Of a stretch of 29,948 bases of DNA, positions 17,679 to 26,535 are shown one piece after another (within the stretch, counting starts at the first letter, position 1; each line of letters starts with the position of its first letter). Under the pieces are notes generated by a model. That model was not told the origin of the DNA. It did no database searches and saw nothing but the letters and a program-made list of their open reading frames with translations. The position numbers were made by a program, and so were the translations under genes. The DNA comes from Blastocystis hominis (Eukaryota; Sar; Bigyra; Opalinata; Blastocystidae). The stretch lies in the NCBI RefSeq assembly GCF_000151665.1, contig NW_013171841.1, forward strand, positions 1 through 29,948. The letters are read 5' to 3'.

Positions 17679-19802
17679 TTAATAATTAAATCTTTTAACT
17701 AATGTTTTATTACAATTAGACATAACTTGTGAAGACATACTAATATTATCATTTTTATAAAAATTATATAAAGTAGAATTTATTGTATAATTTTTTAAAA
17801 TATTATTTTTAATTTTAATATTATTAAATAAATTTAAATTATCTTTAATACTGTATTCATCTCTTAATAATGCAGGATTTAATTTATAAATAACTTGATC
17901 ACTAATAATATTTTTAAATTTTGAGCAATAAGAATTAAATAATGCTCCAAAAATACCATAAATAATCATAATATTATCTTTAACATCAATATTATCATCA
18001 TAAACTACTTCTTTAATTTTTAAAATATCACCTTCAATATTAACAAAAGAACCAATTTCTTGAAGATATGGTTTAGAAGGTAAAATAACTTTTGCATAAC
18101 TTATAGCATTTTTAGATGCATGATGACCTTGATAAATTATATATTTATTACCTAAATTAATATTTTTAAATAAATTATCAAAAGTATTATCTGCATTTAA
18201 TAAATATAAAGTATTTAATTTATTTAAATTTGTTTCTTTATATTTAGTTTGAATATTTAAAAATAATTTATTATATAAATCAATATTAGGATAAATATAA
18301 TTAAAATTATTTTTAGAAATAGATGGAATATTTTGAATTAAAATTCTTTTAACATTTTCAAAGAAATTATATAAAGATTCATTTTTAAATAAACTAATAT
18401 TTATTAAAAATAAAGGATTATGTTTTTTACATAAAACTTTACAGAAAGGACTATTACCTTCAATGAATTTTATAATAGATTTTAAAGTATAACCATAAAA
18501 ATAAGTAGGATACATTAAATTTTGTCTAGCACCAAAACTAACAATAGGTAATGCAGTAGCTAAATATTGTTTTCTTAATCTTAAATTTAAAACAGGTAAT
18601 TCAGATTTTAAATTAGAACCAAAAATTAAACAAGCATCAGCATTACTAACAGATGTAACTTTAGAATTAAAAATATAATTAGAATTTAAATCATTATTAA
18701 TATATAATGTATCTTGTACACTATATTTGTTAGAATTACCAATAATATCCATAAATTTAGAAGCAGTAAAAATAGTTTCATTATTTAATAATTCACCAAA
18801 ATAACAACCAAAATTAGTTAAATCAATTAATTTATTAGCTAAATCATTTTTTAATCTAAAGAATATTTCAGTCCAACTTACTTCAACTAAAGAACGATCA
18901 ATATTTTGATATAATGGTTTTAATAATCTTTGTTTATATAAACCATCAAAAACATAACGGATTTTATCAGAAATCCAATTAACATTTAAATCATAATTAA
19001 TTCTAGGAGTTACTTTAGAAATTACAGCACCATTATAATGTAATGTAATAAAAGAACCTAAACTATCTAAAGCATCAAAAGAATTAAATTTAGTTAAATT
19101 CCAAGGTCTTGCTGTAAATGCATTAGGTTTTGAAGTTAAAGCACCTACAGGACATAAATCTATAACATTACCAGAAACTTCACAATCAGAAAAATTAGTT
19201 TCAACATATGAACTAATTTCAGATTGAATACCTCTACCTATGACACCTACAAGAGTACTACCAATAACTTCACTAAAGAAACGAGTACATCTTGTACAAT
19301 TGATACAACGATTCATTACAGTTTTTACAATAGCACCTCTTTCTTTATTTAAAATAGCTTTTTTAAAAGAGAAAGTATGACGAGATCTATCAGTACCATA
19401 ATTATAACTATAATCTTGTAAATCGCATTCACCACCTTGATCACAAGAAGGACAATCCATTGGGTGATTGATCAATAAAAATTCTAAAACATCTTGACGT
19501 AATCTTCTGACTCTAGAACTATTATAATCTACAGTATCATTAGGACGAACACTAGTTGCACATAAAGGAGATGGTTTTCTATCGGCACCTATGATACCTA
19601 AACAGAGTCTACAGTTACCAGAAACAGGTAATTGATTATGGTAACATAAATGGGGTATTCTTATATTAAGTGAAAGTAAAACTTCTATGTAAGTATAGTT
19701 GTTCAATTTATTGGAATCTAAAAAAGATTTATTTATTTTAATAAAATTAGCAGGGGAATCAATAGTATTATTAACAGAAATCATTGTTTTATTATTCATC
19801 AT
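17679..19802 (-). CDS. nad11: NADH dehydrogenase subunit 11 (75-kDa iron-sulphur subunit)
   Basis: Electron-carrying peripheral-arm subunit of complex I (NuoG family), organelle-encoded only in some protists. It has 707 residues, full length. All ligands are visible: Cys53, 64, 67 and 81 for the [2Fe-2S] cluster N1b; His113, Cys117, 120 and 126 for N5; Cys166, 169, 172 and 217 for N4. Residues beyond about 240 form the molybdopterin-oxidoreductase-like domain, which binds no cofactor in complex I and is much less conserved and Asn/Lys-rich here. Two ATG codons open the frame in tandem; the first is taken. It is the first gene of the minus-strand series that starts at the 397-bp spacer. Confidence 0.97.
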   Translation of the reverse strand: MMNNKTMISVNNTIDSPANFIKINKSFLDSNKLNNYTYIEVLLSLNIRIPHLCYHNQLPVSGNCRLCLGIIGADRKPSPLCATSVRPNDTVDYNSSRVRRLRQDVLEFLLINHPMDCPSCDQGGECDLQDYSYNYGTDRSRHTFSFKKAILNKERGAIVKTVMNRCINCTRCTRFFSEVIGSTLVGVIGRGIQSEISSYVETNFSDCEVSGNVIDLCPVGALTSKPNAFTARPWNLTKFNSFDALDSLGSFITLHYNGAVISKVTPRINYDLNVNWISDKIRYVFDGLYKQRLLKPLYQNIDRSLVEVSWTEIFFRLKNDLANKLIDLTNFGCYFGELLNNETIFTASKFMDIIGNSNKYSVQDTLYINNDLNSNYIFNSKVTSVSNADACLIFGSNLKSELPVLNLRLRKQYLATALPIVSFGARQNLMYPTYFYGYTLKSIIKFIEGNSPFCKVLCKKHNPLFLINISLFKNESLYNFFENVKRILIQNIPSISKNNFNYIYPNIDLYNKLFLNIQTKYKETNLNKLNTLYLLNADNTFDNLFKNINLGNKYIIYQGHHASKNAISYAKVILPSKPYLQEIGSFVNIEGDILKIKEVVYDDNIDVKDNIMIIYGIFGALFNSYCSKFKNIISDQVIYKLNPALLRDEYSIKDNLNLFNNIKIKNNILKNYTINSTLYNFYKNDNISMSSQVMSNCNKTLVKRFNY

Positions 19803-20199
19803 TGTATATGTATATATATGTATTTATAAGTTTTGTATTATAATAATATATTTAAATGTATATTTATTAAATTGAATCCAAGTCAAATATATAAATATGA
19901 TAAACCTTATCTTTACTTTATTTATTTTATTTTTCTAACTTTACTTTATAGTTTCAGTTTATTTATTAAGTATTGAGTGCCTCCATATTTATATTATATA
20001 ATAGTTATATATTTACAAACTCATTAATAATTAAAAATACAATAATCTAAAAATTATTATTCATTTAATTAAAGTTTATATAATACACTATTAATTTTGT
20101 ACATAATATTCAAAATTCTTTTAATACAATAATATAAAGAAATAAAAAATATATTAAAATTTTTTATTTTCTTATATTATATAAACTAGACGCCGATAA
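19803..20199. promoter_or_regulatory. 397-bp divergent non-coding region nad11 / nad2, candidate control region
   Basis: This is the largest gene-free stretch of the circle, placed between nad11 (minus) and nad2 (plus), so two long transcripts most likely start here. I see no tRNA, rRNA or credible ORF in it. It is almost pure A+T, with small G+C islands at ATTGAATCCAAGTC (about 19873-19886), GAGTGCCTCC (19975-19984) and GACGCCG just before nad2. TTATATAAACTAG lies at 20177-20189, 10 bases before the nad2 ATG. A replication origin is possible here because the rest of the genome has no room for one; that is inference. Confidence 0.5.
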
Positions 20200-21684
20200 A
20201 TGTTAAACACTATATTCTCAATTGATTTATTATTCTTAATACCTGAATTATTTTTTATTTTCTCTATAATTGTTATATTAGTATATGGTATATTTATTTC
20301 TAACAAATATACTTTACTAAATAATAAAAAATATAACACTCCTATAATTACAAGTATTGTTAATAATTTAACAATTTTCTCATTTGTAATTTTAATTATA
20401 TTATATTATTTAAATTTAAATAATTTTAGAATTTTATTTTTAGGTCAATATACAATTGCTTATTATACTCAAATTGGTAAAATTTTAATTTTATTTATTG
20501 CTATTTTATGTTCTTTAACTTTTAATAATTATTTAAAAAATAATCAAATAAATAATTATGAATATTTAACATTAATTCAAGTATCCATATTAAGTATTTG
20601 TTTATTATTAAATACTAATGATTTATTACATTATTATGTAGTTATTGAACTTCAAAGTTTATGTTTTTATGCTATCACTGCTTTAAAAAAAAATAATATA
20701 TATTCTTCAGAAGCTGGTCTTAAATATTTTATTTTAGGTTCCGTAATTTCTGGTTTATTATTATTAGGTATAGCTTTATTATATGGTATGACAGGTTTAA
20801 CTAATTTAAAAGAATTATCAATTTTCTTATTAACTACTAAATATAATAAATTAATTATTTTTAGTTTTGTATTAATATATGTAAGTTTATTATTCAAATT
20901 AACTGTTGTACCTTTTAATGTATGGGCTCCTGATGTATATGAAGGTACTCCAAGTATTATTACTTTATTCTTTAATTCTGTACCTAAATTTTCTTTATTA
21001 GTAATTTTAATTAAATTTTTAGATATTGTTTTCTATAATTTCATTGAAATTTGGCAAATACTTATGATTATAAATATAATTTTATCTTTAGTAGTTGCTA
21101 CATTTAATGCTTTCAAACAATATAAAATTAAACGTTTTTTAATTTTTAGTTCTATGACACATATTGGTTATATATTATTAGGTATAACCACTGGTACTAT
21201 TGAAGGTATTCAAAGTATTTTTGTTTATTTTATTATTTATGTAATCTCTATTTTAAATATTTGGAGTATTTATATATATTTTAATAATAAAATTAAATAT
21301 CTTTCTGATTTATCATATATATATAAATATAACAAAACTTTAGGTATGAGTTTCATTATTACAATGTTCTCTATGGCAGGTGTTCCTCCAATGGCTGGTT
21401 TCTTAGCTAAATTCTATTCTTTCTTTGTTTGTATTGAAAATAATTTTTATTTATTAGCAACTATTGGTGTATTATTAAGTATTATTTGTACTTTTTATTA
21501 TATCAGATTCTTAAAAATTATTTATTTTGAAAATACAAAAAAATATATAACTTTAAATATTAACTTAAGCAAAAATGTTGCTTTTGTTATTAGTTTAACT
21601 AGTATTTTATTAATTTACATATTTATAAATCCATCTTCCATTTTTATTCTTGCACATAAAGCTGCATTAAGTTTATGTATATAA
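20200..21684 (+). CDS. nad2: NADH dehydrogenase subunit 2
   Basis: Antiporter-like membrane subunit of complex I (NuoN family). It has 494 residues, normal, with about 14 hydrophobic helices. Family marks: HYYVVIELQSLCFYAITAL with the conserved Glu, FKLTVVPFNVWAPDVYEGTP with the Lys of the broken helix, and MAGVPPMAGFLAKFY near the C-terminus. It is the first gene of the five-gene plus-strand block and its end overlaps rps10 by 10 bases. Confidence 0.97.
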   Translation: MLNTIFSIDLLFLIPELFFIFSIIVILVYGIFISNKYTLLNNKKYNTPIITSIVNNLTIFSFVILIILYYLNLNNFRILFLGQYTIAYYTQIGKILILFIAILCSLTFNNYLKNNQINNYEYLTLIQVSILSICLLLNTNDLLHYYVVIELQSLCFYAITALKKNNIYSSEAGLKYFILGSVISGLLLLGIALLYGMTGLTNLKELSIFLLTTKYNKLIIFSFVLIYVSLLFKLTVVPFNVWAPDVYEGTPSIITLFFNSVPKFSLLVILIKFLDIVFYNFIEIWQILMIINIILSLVVATFNAFKQYKIKRFLIFSSMTHIGYILLGITTGTIEGIQSIFVYFIIYVISILNIWSIYIYFNNKIKYLSDLSYIYKYNKTLGMSFIITMFSMAGVPPMAGFLAKFYSFFVCIENNFYLLATIGVLLSIICTFYYIRFLKIIYFENTKKYITLNINLSKNVAFVISLTSILLIYIFINPSSIFILAHKAALSLCI

Positions 21685-22043
21685 TAAAAGATAATATAAC
21701 TATTAATATTTATTTACAAAGTTCTGATAAAATAACATTTACAAATTACCAAAATAAATTGAAATCTTTATTAAAAATTTATAATATAAAAAATTATAGT
21801 ATAATAAATCTTCCAAAAAAAATTAAACGTTATACTATATTAAGATCTCCACATGTTTATAAAAAATCATTAGAAACATATGAAGAAATTATTTATACAA
21901 CTAATTATAGATTTACTATAAAAAATAAAGCTACTTATTCTTCTATTTTTTATATTATTAAATTTTTAAAATATAATATTCCTTCAAATATAAATATAAC
22001 TTTTAAATTGAAAAATAATGTCAAAACAAATTTATTACAATAA
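21675..22043 (+). CDS. rps10: Ribosomal protein S10
   Basis: Small-subunit head protein. It has 122 residues (bacteria about 103). The signature RYTILRSPHVYKKSLETYE (52-70) corresponds to bacterial yTVLRSPHVnKkSREQFE, preceded by INLPKKIK for the 'GPIPLPTK' loop. Its start overlaps nad2 by 10 bases and its end overlaps nad9 by 26, so all three are read from one transcript. Confidence 0.93.
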   Translation: MYIIKDNITINIYLQSSDKITFTNYQNKLKSLLKIYNIKNYSIINLPKKIKRYTILRSPHVYKKSLETYEEIIYTTNYRFTIKNKATYSSIFYIIKFLKYNIPSNINITFKLKNNVKTNLLQ

Positions 22044-22608
22044 TATCAAACTTTATATCAACTATAGTAAATCTATATTAAATATGTTACCTAATTATAT
22101 ACAAGCCTCTATATATTCAAACAGAGAACTTACTTTTATTATTGAAAAACAATATAATTTAACTGTTTTAAATTTTTTAAAAAAATATACTAATGGCCAA
22201 TTTAAAACAATGTCTGATATGTGTGCAGTAGATTACCCATATAAAAAATATCGTTTTGAAATAATTTATACTTTATTAAGTTTAGTTTTTAATTCAAGAG
22301 TAAAAATTAAAACTTATTTAAATGAATTAGATGATATTGAATCTATTACATCATTATACTCTGGTGCTAATTGGTGGGAACGTGAAATTTATGATTTTTT
22401 TGGTATTTATTTTAAAAATAATAAAGATTTACGTCGTATTTTAACTGATTATGGTTTTAAAGGTCATCCTCTTAGAAAAGATTTCCCATTATTAGGTTAT
22501 TATGAATTAGTATATGATGATTCTGAAAAATGTATTAAACGTACAGCTATTGAATATTCTCCTAAATTTAAATCTTATTATAATTATGATAATTTTTATT
22601 CATTTTAG
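22018..22608 (+). CDS. nad9: NADH dehydrogenase subunit 9 (30-kDa subunit)
   Basis: Peripheral-arm subunit of complex I (NuoC family) next to nad7. It has 196 residues. MSDMCAVDYPYKKYRFEIIY (65-84) matches the 'L.DitavDyP....RF.vvY' motif; NWWEREIYDFFGIYF (118-132) and the C-terminal DYGFKGHPLRKDFPLLGY (144-161) are family signatures. The start overlaps rps10 by 26 bases. Confidence 0.98.
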   Translation: MSKQIYYNNIKLYINYSKSILNMLPNYIQASIYSNRELTFIIEKQYNLTVLNFLKKYTNGQFKTMSDMCAVDYPYKKYRFEIIYTLLSLVFNSRVKIKTYLNELDDIESITSLYSGANWWEREIYDFFGIYFKNNKDLRRILTDYGFKGHPLRKDFPLLGYYELVYDDSEKCIKRTAIEYSPKFKSYYNYDNFYSF

Positions 22609-22615
22609 ATAATTA

Positions 22616-23440
22616 ATGAAAGTTAGAATTGAAAATAAATATATTAATAATAATTTAAATTCAAAATATGTAAAAATTAATCAATTATATGTAAAAAAAA
22701 AAATAATAAACAATAAAATTTTACAAAAAGATGCTGAAGATTTAAAATCTAATTTTATTAAATTTGATGCACGTTTAAATGTTACTCCTTATATCAATAG
22801 ATATCACAATAAATATTTTAAAAAAAGAAGTTCTGAATTATCACCAAAAAATTATAAGGATGGTAATAAAAAATTTAATCCAAACATTGAATTTAAAAAA
22901 GCTCCAATTTTATTTTATACAAAACATTCTAATTTTACATATAATAAATTAAAAAAACATCATTTAAAATTATATCCTTTAAATTTTCAAAAAAAAGATG
23001 AACTTAATACATATAAATTTATAAAATATAAAGAATCAATTAATACTAAAAATAATACTATAAAAATTTATATAAAAAAAACAAAAAATAACTTATTTGT
23101 TACTATATTTACAAATAAAAATATACATACAAAAACAATAACAACACTTGGTTTTAAAGGTAGATCTAAACAATCTCAATTTGCTTATAAAATGTTTGGA
23201 GAAACTATAATAGAATATTTACAAAATTTAAAACAAACTGATAAAAATTTAACAAAATTAAATATTTATTTTAGAAATCATTATAGCAGACGTTTAAAAC
23301 CTATTATTAAAAATATAAATAAAGTTATAAAAATAAATAATATATTTAATATAACTCCTATACCTTTCAATGGTTGTAGAAAACGTAAAATATCAATTAA
23401 AAAAAAAAGAAAATCAATTGTAAAATTATTATCTTATTAA
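22616..23440 (+). CDS. rps11: Ribosomal protein S11 with long N-terminal extension
   Basis: Small-subunit platform protein near the mRNA exit. The S11 domain occupies residues about 147-265: KKTKNNLFVTIFTNKN, then TTLGFKGRSKQSQFA (177-190; bacterial 'G..GFKGsrK.TP.AA') and the signature ITPIPFNGCRKRK (246-258; bacterial vTPiPHNGCRPpK, with His replaced by Phe). The first about 145 residues have no counterpart in bacterial S11 (129 residues) and are basic with no recognised fold. It starts 7 bases after nad9. Confidence 0.93.
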   Translation: MKVRIENKYINNNLNSKYVKINQLYVKKKIINNKILQKDAEDLKSNFIKFDARLNVTPYINRYHNKYFKKRSSELSPKNYKDGNKKFNPNIEFKKAPILFYTKHSNFTYNKLKKHHLKLYPLNFQKKDELNTYKFIKYKESINTKNNTIKIYIKKTKNNLFVTIFTNKNIHTKTITTLGFKGRSKQSQFAYKMFGETIIEYLQNLKQTDKNLTKLNIYFRNHYSRRLKPIIKNINKVIKINNIFNITPIPFNGCRKRKISIKKKRKSIVKLLSY

Positions 23441-23451
23441 TTTTTTAATTG

Positions 23452-23488
23452 AAGGTTTTTATAAAATGTATTTTATTATAAAAACCTT
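23452..23488. terminator. 13-bp perfect hairpin after rps11
   Basis: AAGGTTTTTATAA at 23452-23464 and its exact complement at 23476-23488 enclose an 11-base loop, 12 bases after the rps11 stop and 64 before nad5. It is the longest perfect stem I found in any spacer. It could end or process the nad2-rps10-nad9-rps11 transcript, or protect its 3' end. A further AAGGTTTT follows at once. It has no T run of the bacterial kind, so the role is inferred. Confidence 0.5.
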
Positions 23489-23551
23489 AAGGTTTTAATA
23501 TAGCTAAGTTAATTGCAATTTTAAATTTAAAAAATAAACAAATAAAACAAC

Positions 23552-25546
23552 ATGTATTTACTCGTAATATTTATACCATTATTATCAACTATTGTTACTG
23601 GTTTTTTCGGAAATTTATTAACTAAAGAAGGTACCACTCGTATTGCTAGTGGTTTTATTTTATTAACTTGTATAATCAGTTACTTTATTTTTTATGAAGT
23701 ATGTTTTTGTGACTGTCCTTGTTATATAACATTAAGTCCTTGGATTATTGCAGGTTCTTTTAAATTATATTGGGATTTTATATTTGATAGCTTAACTGCA
23801 ACAATGTTAGTAGTTGTTTTAACTATTTCTACTGTTGTTCATATTTATTCTATAAGTTATATGTCTCATGATCCTCATATAAATCGTTTTATGTCTTATT
23901 TATCTTTATTCACTTTCTTTATGATTGTCTTAGTTACAGCTAACAATTATATTCAAATGTTCGTAGGTTGGGAAGGTGTCGGTTTATGTTCCTATTTATT
24001 AATTAATTTTTGGTATACTAGAATTCAAGCTAATAAAGCTGCTATTAAAGCTATGTTAGTAAATAGAGTAGGTGATATCAATATTATTTTTGCTATTGTA
24101 ACTATTTTCTATGTTTTTAAATCTGTAGATTATTCTACTGTATTTGCTTTAGCTTATAATTTTGTAAACTCTACTATTAATATATTTAATTATGATATCA
24201 GTGTATTAAATTTAATTTGTATTTTCATTTTTATAGGTGCTGTTGGTAAATCTGCTCAAGTTGGTTTACATGTATGGTTACCTGATGCTATGGAAGGTCC
24301 TACACCTGTTTCTGCATTAATTCATGCTGCTACCATGGTTACTGCTGGTGTTTTTGTTATTTGTAGAAGCTCTTTTATTTTTGAATATGCTCCTACTGCT
24401 TTAACTATTGTTACAATTGTTGGTGCTATAACTGCTTTTTATTCTGCTTCTATAGGTTTAGTACAAAACGATTTAAAAAAAGTTATTGCATATTCTACTT
24501 GTAGCCAATTAGGTTATATGGTTTTTGCTTGTGGTATTTCTGGTTATAATGTAAGTATGTATCATTTAGCAAATCATGCTTTCTTTAAAGCATTATTATT
24601 CTTAAGTGCAGGTTCTGTTATACATTCTATGCATGATGAACAAGATATGCGTAAAATGGGTGGTTTATTAAAAATTTTACCATTTACTTATGCAATGTTC
24701 TTAATAGGTTCTTTTGCATTATTAGGTGTACCATTCTTATCTGGTTATTATTCTAAAGATTTAATCTTAGAATTATCTTTTGCAACTTATTCTATTTCTG
24801 GTCATTTTGCTTATATTTTAGGTACATTAGCTGCATTCTTTACTGCTTTCTATTCTGTAAGATTACTTATTTTAACTTTTATAACTAAAACAAATGCTTA
24901 TAAACAAATAATAAACAAAGCTCATGATGCTCCATTATTATTAGGTTTACCATTATTTATTTTATCTATATTTAGTATATTTGTAGGTTATTTCACAAAA
25001 GATATGGCTGTAGGTTTAGGTTCTACTTTCTGGGGTAATGCTTTAAATATTACTTTTGAAAATAATAATTTAATCGAAGCTGAATTCTTACCTTTTGTAA
25101 TTAAAATTTTACCAATTGTATCTGCAACTCTTGGTTTAATTTTAGCATGTTATATTTATACTTATTTAACTAAATATTTAAATAATTTAATAAATAATAA
25201 TTTATTTAGAAATATTTATTTATTCTTAAATAAAAAATGGTTCCTTGATAAATTATATTCTGAAGTAATTTATCAAAAAATATTATTTATTAGTTATAAT
25301 CCTTTATATGCTGTATTTGATAAAGGTATTTACAACATATTAGGTCCTAGAGTTTTAAATGATATCTTAGAAAAATTAAGTAAAAATACTGCAGAAATAC
25401 AAACTGGTTTCTTCTATCATTATGCTTTAATTTTTTTAGTAAGTTTAACATTACTTATAATTTTAAGTAGTTTAGATTTCTTTAATTTATTAATTATATT
25501 ATTTGTATTATTCTTTTTTGTTTTTAAAAATTATAATAAAAAATAA
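23552..25546 (+). CDS. nad5: NADH dehydrogenase subunit 5
   Basis: Largest antiporter-like membrane subunit of complex I (NuoL family), at the distal tip of the membrane arm, with a C-terminal lateral helix. It has 664 residues, full length. MFVGWEGVGLCSYLLINFW (136-154) has the conserved Glu141; VGLHVWLPDAMEGPTPVSAL and HAATMVTAGVFV are family signatures. The C-terminal 200 residues with KWFLDKLYSEV match the lateral-helix region and its anchor. It is the last gene of the plus-strand block and meets rpl5 tail to tail 53 bases later. Confidence 0.98.
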   Translation: MYLLVIFIPLLSTIVTGFFGNLLTKEGTTRIASGFILLTCIISYFIFYEVCFCDCPCYITLSPWIIAGSFKLYWDFIFDSLTATMLVVVLTISTVVHIYSISYMSHDPHINRFMSYLSLFTFFMIVLVTANNYIQMFVGWEGVGLCSYLLINFWYTRIQANKAAIKAMLVNRVGDINIIFAIVTIFYVFKSVDYSTVFALAYNFVNSTINIFNYDISVLNLICIFIFIGAVGKSAQVGLHVWLPDAMEGPTPVSALIHAATMVTAGVFVICRSSFIFEYAPTALTIVTIVGAITAFYSASIGLVQNDLKKVIAYSTCSQLGYMVFACGISGYNVSMYHLANHAFFKALLFLSAGSVIHSMHDEQDMRKMGGLLKILPFTYAMFLIGSFALLGVPFLSGYYSKDLILELSFATYSISGHFAYILGTLAAFFTAFYSVRLLILTFITKTNAYKQIINKAHDAPLLLGLPLFILSIFSIFVGYFTKDMAVGLGSTFWGNALNITFENNNLIEAEFLPFVIKILPIVSATLGLILACYIYTYLTKYLNNLINNNLFRNIYLFLNKKWFLDKLYSEVIYQKILFISYNPLYAVFDKGIYNILGPRVLNDILEKLSKNTAEIQTGFFYHYALIFLVSLTLLIILSSLDFFNLLIILFVLFFFVFKNYNKK

Positions 25547-25599
25547 TATAATTAATAAATTAGGGCAATATTTTTATATAGTTAATATATTGAATAATT

Positions 25600-26127
25600 T
25601 TATATAAAATATAATTTATATAAATTCAATAAAAATATATTATCAAAGATACTTGTACTATTTTTAAAATTAAAAATTAAAATCATATCAAAGCAAGGTA
25701 ATACATTTTTAAAAAAAGGATTTATTAATACTTTTTCAAAATAATAATGATTACTTTTTACTAAACTTAAAATATAATTATTATTATTATCAAAAGATTT
25801 AATTTTTATATTATTTTGAATTTCAGGTTGATTTATAAAATTATTTATTAAAAAACCAAAAAATTTATACATTAATTCATGTTTTAATATTATTTTTAAT
25901 CCTATTATTTTTTTACTACGTTTATTAGTTATAATAATAAAACCATTTTGAAAAGTTAAATGTTTAAATAAAAAAAAAATACAAAGAATATTAAATTTAT
26001 TATTTAAATCTTTTTTAAATTTAATGTTTAATTTAATATCATTTAATTTACTATATTTATAACTATTAGAATGATTAATTTTCAAATATCTATTATGATT
26101 TATATTATGAATATATGTTGAAACCAT
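25600..26127 (-). CDS. rpl5: Ribosomal protein L5
   Basis: Large-subunit central-protuberance protein that in bacteria carries 5S rRNA. It has 175 residues (bacteria about 179). It is diverged but readable: GLKIILKHELMYKFFGFLIN (76-95; bacterial 'G.kVTLRg..MYeFLdrLi'), SFDNNNNYILSL (111-122; 'FDg.GNYs.Gi') and PCFDMILIFN (144-153; 'GmdItivT'). No 5S rRNA gene was found on the circle, so its usual partner is missing or too diverged. It starts 2 bases after rpl14, the bacterial neighbour order. Confidence 0.88.
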   Translation of the reverse strand: MVSTYIHNINHNRYLKINHSNSYKYSKLNDIKLNIKFKKDLNNKFNILCIFFLFKHLTFQNGFIIITNKRSKKIIGLKIILKHELMYKFFGFLINNFINQPEIQNNIKIKSFDNNNNYILSLVKSNHYYFEKVLINPFFKNVLPCFDMILIFNFKNSTSIFDNIFLLNLYKLYFI

Positions 26128-26129
26128 TT

Positions 26130-26525
26130 TTATAAAATATTAATAGCGTTCATATTTAATTTAATTGAATAAATACGAAATTCTTTTAATACAAGACCTG
26201 TTACTGTGGAACCAATTACATTTATTTTATTACGATTTTTTTTATTTTTAAAATTAATATTATCAATTAATATACAACCATTGGTTTCAAATAATATTTT
26301 TTGACCATTAAATCTTGGTAAATTATAACGAGATTTTAAAATTAATGCATTATAGATTTGACCTTTTTTAATTGAAGTTTTTCTATGAAGTTTTAATTCT
26401 TTTACAGAAACTTTAACAATAGCATTTAATTTATTATTATTTTTATATTTTAAATTTTTGAAACATTTAACAATACTAGCACCACTATTATCATAAACTT
26501 TTAATTTACTACAATTTTGAATCAT
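26130..26525 (-). CDS. rpl14: Ribosomal protein L14
   Basis: Large-subunit protein at the subunit interface. It has 131 residues (bacteria about 122). The N-terminal MIQNCSKLKVYDNSGASIVK (1-20) matches MIQ..s.L.VaDNSGAr, KKGQIYNALILKSRYNLPRF matches 'kkGdvv.aviVRtk...rr.dG', and GSTVTGLVLKEFR matches 'GTRI.GPV.rELR'. It lies between the rps2-like ORF and rpl5. Confidence 0.95.
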   Translation of the reverse strand: MIQNCSKLKVYDNSGASIVKCFKNLKYKNNNKLNAIVKVSVKELKLHRKTSIKKGQIYNALILKSRYNLPRFNGQKILFETNGCILIDNINFKNKKNRNKINVIGSTVTGLVLKEFRIYSIKLNMNAINIL

Positions 26526-26535
26526 TTTCTATTAT

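Noticed and set aside
19897-19938. Tiny hydrophobic ORF of 13 codons in the control region
   Set aside because: Too short to be told from chance, without family resemblance.
20667-20897. Minus-strand ORF of 76 codons
   Set aside because: It is antisense to nad2 and unlike any family; a shadow of a conserved gene.
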